Positions 16,675 through 25,513 of a DNA stretch of 40,887 nt are shown in pieces; the stretch's first letter is position 1, and every line of letters begins with the position of its first letter. Where the stretch lies: the NCBI GenBank assembly GCA_002373045.1, contig DFHU01000022.1, forward strand, positions 113,820-154,706. The letters run 5' to 3'. The notes under the pieces are model-generated. The model did not search any database. It was not told the DNA's origin and saw only the letters and a program-made list of their open reading frames with translations. The translations under genes were made by a program, and so were the position numbers. Origin of the DNA: Pseudoselenomonas ruminantium. Lineage in GTDB: Bacteria; Bacillota; Negativicutes; Selenomonadales; Selenomonadaceae.

Positions 16675-17990
16675 TGGGAACTTTACATATTGTATTGTTA
16701 TCTGGCGGTTCAGGCAAACGCTTGTGGCCGTTGTCCAATGATATCCGCTCGAAGCAGTTTATCCCACTGTTTCCACAGGTAGATGGTGAATATATCTCCA
16801 TGGCTCAGCGTGTATTCCGCCAGATTCGTAAAGTAGACAAGGAAGCTGATATCACGGTAGCTACCTCGAAGTCGCAGGTATCCACGTTGAAGAATCAACT
16901 TGGAGATCATGTGGATATTTCCGTAGAGCCTTGCCGCCGGGATACTTTTCCCGCTATTGTTCTCGTCAGCGCATATCTTCATGATGTAAAAGGTGTTGGT
17001 CTGGATGAGGCAGTGGCTGTTTGTCCTGTTGACCCCTATGTGTCCACGGATTATTACAAGGCGGTTGAGCAGTTGACTGAACTTGCGGCACAGGGGACTG
17101 CTGATTTGATGCTGATGGGCATTGAGCCGACCTATCCTAGTGAGAAGTACGGCTATATTATGCCAAATTCAAAGGAAAAAATCAGCAAGGTGGCTGCTTT
17201 TAAGGAAAAACCAACGGAAAAGAAGGCGGCTGAGTATATCGAAAAAGGCGCACTTTGGAATAGTGGTGTCTTTGCCTATCGGCTGGGCTATGTGTTGGAA
17301 AAAGCACATGAACTGCTCGACTTCCAAAGTTACGAGGATTTGTATGCGAATTACGGCAATCTGACGAAAATTAGTTTTGACTATGCCGTGGTGGAGAAGG
17401 AATCGAGCATAGGTGTGCTCCGCTATGCCGGGGAATGGAAAGATTTGGGCACATGGAATACACTGACGGAAATCATGCATGAGCCTTTTATTGGCGATGT
17501 GACGATGGACGATAACTGCGTGGATACTCATGTGGTCAATGAAATGGATGTGCCTGTTTTGGTTATGGGAGCGAGTAACTTAGTGATAGCTGCCAGTCCG
17601 GAAGGCATTTTGGTAGCTGATAAGGATTCTTCAAGTCATATCAAGCCATATGTAGAAAATCTGACTCAGCAGGTGATGTTTGCTGAAAAATCCTGGGGCA
17701 GTTTCCAGATTATTGATGTAGAGGATGAAAGCCTGACCATCAAGGTGACACTAAATGAAGGCCATGGAATGAACTACCATAGCCATGCGCACCGGCAGGA
17801 AATTTGGAATATTGTCAGCGGCGAAGGCAAGGTTTTACTGGACGATAAGGAACAGCTGGTCAAGACGGGAGATATTATCGAACTGCCTGTTGGTTGCAAG
17901 CATAAGATCATGGCAGATACCCGCATGACGATTATTGAAGTGCAGATGGGTGAAGCAATTTCAAAAGCGGATAAAATTAAGTGGGAATAA
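16671..17990 (+). CDS. manC: Mannose-1-phosphate guanylyltransferase with a C-terminal cupin
   Basis: A 439-residue enzyme making GDP-mannose from mannose-1-phosphate and GTP. SGGSGKRLWPLSNDIRSKQF is the nucleotidyltransferase signature at the N-terminus. GIEPTYPSEKYGYI, FKEKPTEKKA and LWNSGVFAYR are the downstream family blocks. The C-terminal 100 residues form a cupin (GMNYHSHAHRQEIWNIVSGE), as in bifunctional type II phosphomannose isomerase fusions, so it may also interconvert fructose-6-P and mannose-6-P. It is somewhat short for the fusion class. It overlaps gmd by 4 nt (ATGA). Confidence 0.93.
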   Translation: MMGTLHIVLLSGGSGKRLWPLSNDIRSKQFIPLFPQVDGEYISMAQRVFRQIRKVDKEADITVATSKSQVSTLKNQLGDHVDISVEPCRRDTFPAIVLVSAYLHDVKGVGLDEAVAVCPVDPYVSTDYYKAVEQLTELAAQGTADLMLMGIEPTYPSEKYGYIMPNSKEKISKVAAFKEKPTEKKAAEYIEKGALWNSGVFAYRLGYVLEKAHELLDFQSYEDLYANYGNLTKISFDYAVVEKESSIGVLRYAGEWKDLGTWNTLTEIMHEPFIGDVTMDDNCVDTHVVNEMDVPVLVMGASNLVIAASPEGILVADKDSSSHIKPYVENLTQQVMFAEKSWGSFQIIDVEDESLTIKVTLNEGHGMNYHSHAHRQEIWNIVSGEGKVLLDDKEQLVKTGDIIELPVGCKHKIMADTRMTIIEVQMGEAISKADKIKWE

Positions 17991-18005
17991 AGAGGCGTAT
18001 TTATA

Positions 18006-18950
18006 ATGATGGATAAAAATGCAAAAATCTATGTGGCAGGGCATAGAGGTATGGTTGGCTCGGCTATCGTACGGGAATTGAAACGTCAGGGCTACACGAA
18101 TATCATCACCCGCACGCATAAAGAACTGGACTTAATTGACCAGGTGGCTGTAAATGCTTTTTTTGCGCAGGAAAAGCCGGAGTATGTGTTCCTGGCAGCT
18201 GCCAAGGTCGGCGGTATTGTAGCCAACAGTGAAGCATTGGCTGACTTTATGTATGACAATATGATGCTGGAGATGAATGTGATTCATGCAGCTTGGCAGA
18301 ATGGTTGTAAGAAGCTGGAATTCTTGGGTTCCAGCTGCATTTATCCGCGCATGGCACCGCAGCCGATGAAGGAATCTTGTTTGTTGACTTCGGAACTCGA
18401 AAAGACCAATGAAGCCTATGCCTTGGCGAAGATTTCCGGTCTGAAATACTGTGAGTTCCTCAACAAGCAGTATGGTACGGACTATATTTCCGTGATGCCG
18501 ACCAATCTTTATGGACCGAATGATAACTACCATCCGACGCACAGCCATGTACTGCCTGCCCTTATCCGCCGTTTTCATGAGGCAAAGGAACAAGGCTTGA
18601 CGAAAGTTACCTGCTGGGGCGATGGTTCGCCGCTCAGAGAGTTCCTTTATGTAGACGATTTGGCCAATCTCTGCGTGTTCCTGATGAACAATTACAGTGG
18701 CGATGAAACGGTCAATGCCGGCACGGGCAAAGAGCTGACCATTAAGGAACTGACGGAACTGGTAGCGGAAGTCATCGGCTATGAAGGTGAAATTGCCTGG
18801 GATATCACTAAGCCAAACGGTACGCCTCGCAAGCTTCTGGATGTGTCCAAAGCTACAAAGCTGGGCTGGACATATAAGACGGAGCTCAAAGATGGCATTA
18901 AGCTGGCTTATGAGGATTTCCTCCATAATCCTATGCGGGCAGAGCGGTAA
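18006..18950 (+). CDS. fcl: GDP-L-fucose synthase
   Basis: A 314-residue SDR epimerase/reductase that completes GDP-L-fucose from the Gmd product with NADPH. VAGHRGMVGSAIVREL is the family's Rossmann motif, SSCIYPRMAPQPMKE is the signature around the catalytic Ser and Cys, and YALAKISGLKYCE contains the YxxxK pair. The length is standard. It sits 15 nt after manC. Together with gmd it supplies the donor for the GT11 fucosyltransferase at 9654, which ties the two halves of the locus. Confidence 0.95.
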   Translation: MMDKNAKIYVAGHRGMVGSAIVRELKRQGYTNIITRTHKELDLIDQVAVNAFFAQEKPEYVFLAAAKVGGIVANSEALADFMYDNMMLEMNVIHAAWQNGCKKLEFLGSSCIYPRMAPQPMKESCLLTSELEKTNEAYALAKISGLKYCEFLNKQYGTDYISVMPTNLYGPNDNYHPTHSHVLPALIRRFHEAKEQGLTKVTCWGDGSPLREFLYVDDLANLCVFLMNNYSGDETVNAGTGKELTIKELTELVAEVIGYEGEIAWDITKPNGTPRKLLDVSKATKLGWTYKTELKDGIKLAYEDFLHNPMRAER

Positions 18951-18962
18951 GAGGTGAGTATT

Positions 18963-20015
18963 TTGGCAGAAGTGAGAAAACGTGATGCTTACTTGGATAT
19001 TGTTAAGGGCGTAGCGATTATCGCTGTGGCGTTTGGTCATTGTATTCAGTTTGGAAGCGGGGCTGAATTTTTAAAGGGAGATTTTTTCTACAACGATGTA
19101 TTTCGGTTCATTTACAGCTGGCATATGCCGCTCTTTATGTTGGTAAGTGGCTATCTGTTCAGTTTCAGTGTAAATCGCCATGATTGGTCATCTTTGTTAA
19201 AAAGCCGCTTTAAGCAGTTACTTTTGCCGATGTTGTCATGGTCGTTACTTATAGCGATTGTACTGCGTACACTAGGGGGGGACATCAGTCCGTTTCTTAA
19301 TAGCGTCGGCAAACATTTTCTCAATGATATTTGGTTCTTGTGGGCCATATTTTATAATTCCATAGTAGTGCTGTTGGTAAGAAGATATTTGGCAGACAGG
19401 TTGGGCGTATATTTGGTTCTGTTCATATTGACATTTGTTACCCCGGATATACTCAATGCAGGTTTGTATAAATTCATGTATCCATTTTTTGTAACGGCGT
19501 ATTTATATGGTGCTGGGAAATTGCCATGGTTATCAGAGATTATAAGCAGATTTAGTCAGCAAAGAATGCTTATGGTGGTCATTGTAATTTATGGCTTCTT
19601 GTTTTCCATGTATGGATATTATGCCTATATTTATACTTCTGGTTATGTGATAGGGGGATTCAGGTCACATACCATTATGAGCTGGAAGTTTTGGAATGAT
19701 ATGTACAGAATGCTGATTGGATTTACAGGGTCGGCGATGATTATGCTTTTGTTAAGATTGGCTTATGACAGCAGCCGAACTAAGCTTGGCATGGTTTGGA
19801 AAATGTTGCAAAAAATAGGGATAGCCTCATTGGCGATATACATCATATCAGGTTATATGAATGGTCTTGTCTTGCCTAAAATATGCGGCTCCTTTGAGTT
19901 GGATTATGCTGTGACTTTATTGGAGTCTGTGGTGGTTATAATTATATGCTATGGGGTATTTTGGCTTATTCGCAAGCAGGATTATGCTAATCGGTTCTTG
20001 CTTGGGGGCAGATAG
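18963..20015 (+). CDS. Acyltransferase family 3 membrane protein
   Basis: About 350 residues with roughly ten hydrophobic segments. RDAYLDIVKGVAIIAVAFGHC near the N-terminus and FIYSWHMPLFMLVSGYLFS are typical of Acyltransferase_3 proteins of the fucose/4-acetyltransferase kind. I place the start at TTG 18963 because GAGGTGAG (18951-18958) fits it; GTG 18954 is an in-frame alternative. Embedded between fcl and manB, it may acylate the fucose residue or another part of the same polysaccharide. It is less AT-rich than the other acyltransferase at 14362 and is not a close copy of it. Confidence 0.82.
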   Translation: MAEVRKRDAYLDIVKGVAIIAVAFGHCIQFGSGAEFLKGDFFYNDVFRFIYSWHMPLFMLVSGYLFSFSVNRHDWSSLLKSRFKQLLLPMLSWSLLIAIVLRTLGGDISPFLNSVGKHFLNDIWFLWAIFYNSIVVLLVRRYLADRLGVYLVLFILTFVTPDILNAGLYKFMYPFFVTAYLYGAGKLPWLSEIISRFSQQRMLMVVIVIYGFLFSMYGYYAYIYTSGYVIGGFRSHTIMSWKFWNDMYRMLIGFTGSAMIMLLLRLAYDSSRTKLGMVWKMLQKIGIASLAIYIISGYMNGLVLPKICGSFELDYAVTLLESVVVIIICYGVFWLIRKQDYANRFLLGGR

Positions 20016-20036
20016 AAATTAGTAAGGAAGTTTAGA

Positions 20037-21392
20037 ATGAGTTATTGTACAGAGGCATTTGGTGCCTATGATATTCGGGGCATTTACCCCAAAACGATTA
20101 ATGAGGAAATTGCCTATCGTATTGGCAGATTCTTTCCTTCGCTGTTTGTGGCAAAGAAAGTGGTTGTCGGTAATGACATCCGCTTGTCTGGCCCGGCAAT
20201 AAAAAAAGCCTTAATGAAAGGCTTGGTGGAATCGGGCTGTGATGTTATCGATATTGGCCAGTGCGGTACAGAGATGATTTATTTCGCCACGTTCCATTTA
20301 AAACTCGATGGCGGTGTGATGATTACAGCTAGCCACAATCCTAAGGAATATAACGGCATGAAATTTGTACGCCAGGAGGCAAGGCCGATTTCTGGTGATA
20401 CAGGGCTGCGGGAGCTGGAAGCGCAGGTTGCCGATGGTGAACTGCCGCCTATGGCAGAAACTCATGGCAAGGTAGAACAGTTGGATATTGTCGAGGATTA
20501 TGTGCAGCATATTCTGTCCTATGTGGATGTTACAAAGCTGAAGCCGCTCAAGGTAGTGGTTAATGCCGGTAATGGCGCAGCCGGTCCGATTCTCGATGTA
20601 ATGGAAAAATATCTGCCCTTTGAACTGGTGAAAGTACACCATCATCCAGACGGCAGTTTCCCGAATGGCGTACCGAATCCGCTTCTGCCGGAAAATCGTG
20701 AGGCTACGGCTAATGCTGTGCGTGAATCAGGTGCCGATGCCGGTGTAGCCTGGGATGGTGACTTTGACCGCTGTTTTATGTTTGATGAACAGGGGAATTT
20801 CATCGAGGGCTATTATATGGTCGGTTTCCTGGCAAAGGCGTTTCTGCAGAAAAATGCTGGCGAGAAGATTATCTACGACCCGCGACTTACCTGGAATACG
20901 GAAGAACTGGTCAGGGAAAATGGCGGTATCCCCGTAATTTCCAAGAGTGGCCATGCCTTTATCAAGGAAAAGATGCGGGCAGAAAATGCCATTTACGGCG
21001 GGGAGATGAGTGCGCATCATTATTTCCGTGATTTTTCTTACTGTGACAGCGGTATGATTCCGTGGCTGCTTGTGCTGGAACTGCTCTCGCAAGTTGGAGA
21101 TAAACGTCTGTCTGACTTAATGCAGGAGCGTATGGCAAGCTATCCTTGTTCCGGGGAAATTAACAGTAAGGTTATGGATGCCGATGAAGTGCTGGAACGT
21201 ATCGAGGCTGAATATGGTCTGCAGGGGGAAGTCACGAAAATTGATGGATTGTCTGTGGAATTTCCTAATTGGCGTTTTAACCTGCGTAAGTCCAACACGG
21301 AACCGGTTATCCGATTGAATGTGGAAACGCGCGATGATGAAATGCTTATGAAAAATAAAACTCAGAAGTTGCTGGCTAAGATTCGTGCATAA
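20037..21392 (+). CDS. manB: Phosphomannomutase/phosphoglucomutase
   Basis: A 451-residue alpha-D-phosphohexomutase that converts mannose-6-phosphate to mannose-1-phosphate, feeding ManC. ITASHNPKEYNGMKF holds the phosphorylated Ser, WDGDFDRCFMFDEQGN is the metal-binding loop, GGEMSAHHYF is the sugar-binding loop, and RKSNTEPVIRLNVE is the phosphate-binding loop. All four domains are complete. It closes the GDP-fucose set manC-gmd-fcl-manB. The start follows AAGGAAG. An acyltransferase gene lies between fcl and manB. Confidence 0.92.
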   Translation: MSYCTEAFGAYDIRGIYPKTINEEIAYRIGRFFPSLFVAKKVVVGNDIRLSGPAIKKALMKGLVESGCDVIDIGQCGTEMIYFATFHLKLDGGVMITASHNPKEYNGMKFVRQEARPISGDTGLRELEAQVADGELPPMAETHGKVEQLDIVEDYVQHILSYVDVTKLKPLKVVVNAGNGAAGPILDVMEKYLPFELVKVHHHPDGSFPNGVPNPLLPENREATANAVRESGADAGVAWDGDFDRCFMFDEQGNFIEGYYMVGFLAKAFLQKNAGEKIIYDPRLTWNTEELVRENGGIPVISKSGHAFIKEKMRAENAIYGGEMSAHHYFRDFSYCDSGMIPWLLVLELLSQVGDKRLSDLMQERMASYPCSGEINSKVMDADEVLERIEAEYGLQGEVTKIDGLSVEFPNWRFNLRKSNTEPVIRLNVETRDDEMLMKNKTQKLLAKIRA

Positions 21393-21516
21393 TTGGAGTG
21401 TTTTCATTGATAAAAAAGGAATAATCTTGGCAGGCGGTTCAGGAACACGCTTGTATCCATTAACAAAAGTGGTTTCCAAACAGCTTAAGCCTTCCAAGGC
21501 TTCTCGGCATATTTGA
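21393..21516 (+). pseudogene. rfbA: N-terminal remnant of glucose-1-phosphate thymidylyltransferase (rfbA)
   Basis: After TTGGAGTG (21393-21400), a TTG at 21407 would start MIKKGIILAGG if the A-run at 21412-21417 had seven As; it has six, so the frame breaks at once. The frame from 21409 then reads KKGIILAGGSGTRLYPLTK and VVSKQL, the unmistakable RfbA start with its GGSGTR nucleotide loop. It changes to unrelated sequence near 21485 and stops at 21514. The rest of rfbA, all of rfbC/D and the first half of rfbB are missing. It is a deletion remnant. Confidence 0.85.
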
Positions 21517-22052
21517 TGGTGATGGCTTACCATCGCACGTACAAAGTGCCGGTGACGATTTCCCGCTGCTCGAATAACTATGGCCCATTCCATTTCCCGG
21601 AAAAGCTGATTCCTTTGATGATTATCAATGCGTTAGCGGATAAGAAACTGCCGGTATATGGTGATGGACTCAATGTCCGTGACTGGCTCTATGTAGAAGA
21701 CCACTGTGCGGCCATCAATCTTATTCTGGAGAAGGGCAAGGTCGGCGAAGTCTACAATATTGGCGGACATAATGAACGGGCGAATATTGATGTAGTCAAG
21801 ACAATCCTCAAACAACTGGGCAAGAGCGAAGATTTGATCGAATATGTTGGTGACCGTAAGGGACATGACCGCCGTTACGCCATTGACCCGACCAAGATTC
21901 ATAACGAACTCGGCTGGCTGCCGGAAACGAAATTCGAAGACGGCATCAAGGCTACCGTGCAATGGTATCTGGATAACCGCCAATGGTGGGAAAATATCAT
22001 CAACGGTGAGTATCAAGATTATTATGACCGCGTGTATGGAAATAAGAGATAA
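21493..22052 (+). pseudogene. rfbB: C-terminal remnant of dTDP-glucose 4,6-dehydratase (rfbB)
   Basis: From 21513 the frame gives an open stretch of about 180 codons that is the C-terminal half of RfbB: VPVTISRCSNNYGPFHFPEK, then NVRDWLYVEDHCAAINL, YNIGGHNERANIDVVKTIL and DRKGHDRRYAIDPTKIHNEL. The SKAS at 21493-21504 (with the catalytic Lys of YxxxK) is in another frame, so a 1- or 2-nt shift lies between. The NAD-binding half and the catalytic Tyr are gone. Protein made from the TTG at 21513 could not be a dehydratase. Confidence 0.85.
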
Positions 22053-22341
22053 AATTATCAAGCAGTCTGGTTTTTGCAACCAAGGATACCGTAGAAATCG
22101 CGGATTACTTCGGCGTGGAGACAGGCAGCAAAGTCAATAAGATTGAAAAAGCTGGCTGCCGTGTCCATAAGAGCACCCACGTCAATGCGCCATTGCCACC
22201 AAGACATACCGGATAGTGGGGCCTGTAGTTGGTAAGGCATTCTATGATGGCCTTTCTTGATGATTGGATTTGGGGGACAAAGTAGATGGATATGGAAAGT
22301 ATGGTCCGCTATTCTGCTGTAGATTCGATTTTCAGCGAGGC
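22053..22341. other. Gene-free stretch, probably decayed sequence
   Basis: Between the rfbB remnant and the palindrome at 22342 I see no intact gene. A short open frame on the plus strand (about 22074-22216, reading SSLVFATKDTVEIADYFGVE and onward) looks coding-like in composition but lacks a start and matches nothing I recognise. A 32-codon frame from ATG 22286 runs into the palindrome and looks incidental. The stretch is likely debris from the deletion that fused rfbA to rfbB. Confidence 0.45.
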
Positions 22342-22397
22342 AAAAACAAACGCAAAATCAAACGCATTTTTTTGCGTTTGATTTTGCGTTTGTTTTT
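22342..22397. promoter_or_regulatory. Perfect 25-bp inverted repeat, probable operator
   Basis: Bases 22342-22366 are exactly complementary to 22373-22397 around six Ts. Each arm holds two copies of CAAACGCA (or its complement), giving four sites in all. The right arm contains the -35 element of the downstream promoter, so a protein bound here would block RNA polymerase. As RNA it would also make a strong hairpin followed by Ts, able to stop readthrough from the polysaccharide locus. Confidence 0.75.
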
Positions 22398-22406
22398 CGC
22401 TATAAT
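22378..22406 (+). promoter_or_regulatory. Sigma-70-type promoter of the AlbA_2 gene
   Basis: TTGATT (22378-22383) and TATAAT (22401-22406) are separated by 17 bases. The -35 is within the right arm of the 25-bp inverted repeat, and the gene starts 45 nt after the -10. The layout suggests autoregulation. Confidence 0.75.
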
Positions 22407-22450
22407 ACAAGCAACAAGTAAATGCAGATTGGCGCAGGAGGTTGATTACG

Positions 22451-23701
22451 GTGCGAGAAACGAGAAATCTTGAGTTCAAAGAGCAGGTTACCAATACCTT
22501 TTTGAAAACGGTAAGCGCCTTTGCCAATTATGATGGCGGAGAAATCCTATTTGGTCTCACGGATGATGGAAATGTCAAGGGGATGGCAGACCCAGAGCGA
22601 GTGTGTCTGGATATCGAAAACAAAATAAACGACAGCATCGACCCTGTGCCGGAGTATACCCTGAATATCAATGAGCGTACTTCAGTAGTGACGCTTAAAG
22701 TGATAGAAGGATTGCATAAACCGTATTTCTATAAATCAAAGGCATACAGGAGAAATGATTCTGCCAGCATTCCCGTAGATAGGCTGGAGCTGGAGCGCCT
22801 TATATTGGAAGGGCAGAATCGTTCGTTTGAAGAGTTGCCTGCCTGCAGACGGGATCTTTCATTTCAGCTATTGGACGAAAAATTAAAGAAGGCACTTAAT
22901 ATAAAAACGGTCAATTTGGACACGTTGAAAACACTAGAGCTGTATTCGGATGAGAATGGCTACAACCAGGCTGCAGCGCTTTTAGCTGACAATAATGATT
23001 TTAGCGGGCTGGACATGGCTAGATTTGGTGATAGCATCAGCATTATCCTTGACCGGGAAACTTGCGAGCATGTTTCCATCCTGAAGCTGTATGACCAAGC
23101 CATGCAAATGTACAGGAAATATTATCAATATGAGCAGATAAAAGGCAGCTACAGGGAAAGCATTGCCATGATTCCCGAAGAGGCCTTTCGTGAAGCTATT
23201 GCTAATGCTATTGTGCACAGAACTTGGGATGTGAAGGCGCATATCAATGTTTCCATGTTTTCGGACAGGATTGAAATAACTTCTCCCGGAGGTCTTCCTA
23301 AAGGCATGGATAAAGAGGCCTACCTCAGAGGTGGCATCTCTATGCTCAGAAATCGTATTATTGGTAGTGTTTTTTTCAGGCTGCATCTGATAGAACGATT
23401 TGGCACCGGGGTAAGGCGCATTAAAGAGGAATACATGGATAGCAAGATTAAGCCTGTTTTTGATATGACGGAAAATACCATCAAGATAACCCTGCCGGTT
23501 AAGGAAAAAGGGAGCAGCCTGACGGAAGATGAAAACAGAGTCTATCAGTTGCTCAAAGGAAGGGAAATGCCTAGCTCGGCTATTTCTGAGGCTGTGGGGT
23601 TTGGAAAAAACAAGACCGTTGATATTCTGAAGGCGCTGGTTAAGAAAGGGTATGCTAACGTATCAGGCAAAGGACGGGGAACTAGATATTCGCTGAAATA
23701 A
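22451..23701 (+). CDS. AlbA_2 (Schlafen-like) domain putative transcriptional regulator
   Basis: A 416-residue protein. The start is set at GTG 22451 because GGAGG (22437-22441) would touch the TTG at 22442. Residues about 1-115 (TRNLEFKEQVTNTFLKTVSA, then FANYDGGEILFGLTDDG) are the AlbA_2/Schlafen-AlbA nucleic-acid-binding domain. Residues about 240-340 (EAFREAIANAIVHRTWD, RIEITSPGGLPKG, RFGTGVRRI) match the HATPase_c_4 module often annotated as RecG-like. The last 60 residues look like a winged helix (SSAISEAVGFGKNKTVDILK). Such proteins are common, poorly characterised predicted regulators, sometimes linked to defence islands. The palindromic promoter suggests it represses itself. Confidence 0.82.
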   Translation: MRETRNLEFKEQVTNTFLKTVSAFANYDGGEILFGLTDDGNVKGMADPERVCLDIENKINDSIDPVPEYTLNINERTSVVTLKVIEGLHKPYFYKSKAYRRNDSASIPVDRLELERLILEGQNRSFEELPACRRDLSFQLLDEKLKKALNIKTVNLDTLKTLELYSDENGYNQAAALLADNNDFSGLDMARFGDSISIILDRETCEHVSILKLYDQAMQMYRKYYQYEQIKGSYRESIAMIPEEAFREAIANAIVHRTWDVKAHINVSMFSDRIEITSPGGLPKGMDKEAYLRGGISMLRNRIIGSVFFRLHLIERFGTGVRRIKEEYMDSKIKPVFDMTENTIKITLPVKEKGSSLTEDENRVYQLLKGREMPSSAISEAVGFGKNKTVDILKALVKKGYANVSGKGRGTRYSLK

Positions 23702-23743
23702 TTTCATATAGCGGGACAGATGGTTTTTCTTGAGTTGACTACA

Positions 23744-23783
23744 AAGAGCCGAGCTGACCTTTAATATAGTCAGCTCGGCTCTT
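23744..23783. terminator. Bidirectional terminator-like hairpin between convergent genes
   Basis: A perfect 15-bp stem (23744-23758 with 23769-23783) has a 10-nt AT-rich loop. It lies between the plus-strand AlbA_2 gene and the minus-strand fhs stop. T-runs are short on both sides, so efficiency is unclear, but position and stem strength fit a shared terminator. Confidence 0.7.
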
Positions 23784-23797
23784 ATAAATAGGGATGT

Positions 23798-25465
23798 TTA
23801 GAAAAGTCCCGTAATCTTTCCTTCGTTATCGATATCCATATTCTCAGCTGCTGGTTTCTTCGGCAGGCCGGGCATGGTGAGGATATTGCCGGTCAGCGCT
23901 ACGATAAAGCCTGCTCCGGCGGAGATTCTGAGTTCTCTTACGGTTACGGTAAAGCCTGTGGGACGGCCAATCTTTGTGGCATCGTCAGAGAGGGAGTACT
24001 GGGTCTTGGCCATGCAGACGGGCATTTTGTCAAAGCCGAGTTCTTTTATTTCGGCGAGCTGTTTTTGGGCTGCATCCGTGAAGGCAATGCCGTCTGCGCC
24101 GTAGATTTCTTTGGCAATGGCGGTGATTTTTTCTTCCACGCTCTGTTCGGTTTCGTAGATGAAGTGGAAGTCATTGGGCTTATTCATGGCCGCTTCGACT
24201 TTTTCCGCCAGTTTCAGGCCGCCTTCGCCGCCTTTGGCCCAGACTTCGGAGAGGGCGACTTCGGCGCCGCGCTTGTTGCAGGCGGCTTCAACGAAATCGA
24301 GTTCTTCCTTGGTGTCGGTGGGGAAGGCGTTGATGGCGACAACTGCGGGCAGGCCGAATTTATGGATGTTTTCAATGTGCTTTTCGAGGTTCTGCATACC
24401 GCGTTCCAAGGCATCCATATTGACCTGACCGAGGTCTTTTTTGTCCATACCGCCGTGCATCTTGAGGGCGCGGACGGTGGCAACGATAACCACGGCATCG
24501 GGATGAATTCCGGCGAAGCGGCATTTGATATCGAGGAATTTTTCGGCACCGAGGTCAGCACCGAAACCGGCTTCGGTGACCACGTAATCGGCAAATTTGA
24601 GCGCAAATTTCGTGGCCATAACGCTGTTGCAGCCATGGGCGATGTTGGCAAACGGGCCACCGTGGATAAAGGCGGGCGTGCCCTCCAAGGTCTGTACGAG
24701 GTTGGGCTTTATCGCATCCTTAAAGAGCAGGGTGAGTGCTCCTGTGACGTTTAGTTCCTTGGCTCTTACGGCGCGGCCGTCGCGGGTATAGGCAACGACG
24801 ATTTCGCCGAGGCGTTTTTTCATATCGGCAAGGTCGGAAGCCAGGCACAGGATGGCCATCATTTCGGAGGCCACGGTGATATCAAAGCCGGTTTCGCGGG
24901 GCACGCCGTGGGCCTTGCCGCCCATACCGATAACGACATGGCGCAGGGCGCGGTCGTTGAGGTCGAGGACGCGTTTCCAGACCACGCGGCGCACATCGAT
25001 ATCGAGGGCATTGCCCTGCTGGATATGGTTGTCGATGACGGCAGCGAGCAGGTTGTGTGCGGTGGTGATGGCATGGAAGTCTCCGGTAAAGTGCAGGTTG
25101 ATGTCTTCCATGGGCACGACCTGGGCATAACCGCCGCCTGCGGCACCGCCCTTGAGGCCAAAACAGGGGCCAAGGGAGGGTTCGCGCAGGGCTACGGCAA
25201 CTTTCTTGCCCTGTTTATGGAAGGCATCGGCAAGGCCTACGCTGGTGGTCGTCTTGCCTTCGCCAGCCGGGGTCGGATTGATGGCGGTCACCAGCACCAG
25301 TTTGCCGTTGGGCTGGTCTTTGACCCGCTGGAAGGCATCCAGTGTGATTTTGGCTTTGTACTTGCCATAGAGTTCCAGTTCGTCTTCGGTGATGTTGAGT
25401 TTCTCCGCGATACGGCGAATATCCTGCATCTGTGCGCTCTGCGCGATTTCCACATCGGTTTTCAT
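23798..25465 (-). CDS. fhs: Formate--tetrahydrofolate ligase
   Basis: A 555-residue enzyme that makes 10-formyl-THF from formate, THF and ATP in the cytosol. The P-loop TPAGEGKTTTSVGLADA lies near residues 66-82, and EPSLGPCFGLKGGAAGGGYA is the conserved formyl-phosphate region. The C-terminus (RELRISAGAGFIVALTGNIL, TMPGLPKKPAAE) is typical. Length is as expected. GAGGAG precedes the ATG. It follows folD by 78 nt, with a hairpin in between, at the end of the minus-strand run from tatA. With FolD it forms the C1-folate branch that provides formyl groups for purine synthesis or takes up formate. Confidence 0.97.
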   Translation of the reverse strand: MKTDVEIAQSAQMQDIRRIAEKLNITEDELELYGKYKAKITLDAFQRVKDQPNGKLVLVTAINPTPAGEGKTTTSVGLADAFHKQGKKVAVALREPSLGPCFGLKGGAAGGGYAQVVPMEDINLHFTGDFHAITTAHNLLAAVIDNHIQQGNALDIDVRRVVWKRVLDLNDRALRHVVIGMGGKAHGVPRETGFDITVASEMMAILCLASDLADMKKRLGEIVVAYTRDGRAVRAKELNVTGALTLLFKDAIKPNLVQTLEGTPAFIHGGPFANIAHGCNSVMATKFALKFADYVVTEAGFGADLGAEKFLDIKCRFAGIHPDAVVIVATVRALKMHGGMDKKDLGQVNMDALERGMQNLEKHIENIHKFGLPAVVAINAFPTDTKEELDFVEAACNKRGAEVALSEVWAKGGEGGLKLAEKVEAAMNKPNDFHFIYETEQSVEEKITAIAKEIYGADGIAFTDAAQKQLAEIKELGFDKMPVCMAKTQYSLSDDATKIGRPTGFTVTVRELRISAGAGFIVALTGNILTMPGLPKKPAAENMDIDNEGKITGLF

Positions 25466-25513
25466 TGAGCTTTCTTCTCCTCTGCAATAAAAATTTACAT
25501 AAAGTTATATAGT

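Noticed and set aside
18132..19040. 302-codon open frame on the minus strand
   Set aside because: Antisense of fcl and the start of the next gene; no ribosome-binding site or domain.
21513..22052. Functional 179-residue epimerase
   Set aside because: The frame is the C-terminal half of RfbB without the NAD-binding fold or catalytic Tyr, and it follows an rfbA scar, so it is called a pseudogene.
22286..22384. 32-codon ORF starting MDMESMVRYS
   Set aside because: Runs into the 25-bp palindrome and ends there. The promoter layout explains this sequence better, and no ribosome-binding site of usual quality precedes it.
24065..24754. 229-codon open frame on the plus strand
   Set aside because: Shadow of fhs; Gly/Phe-rich antisense composition.
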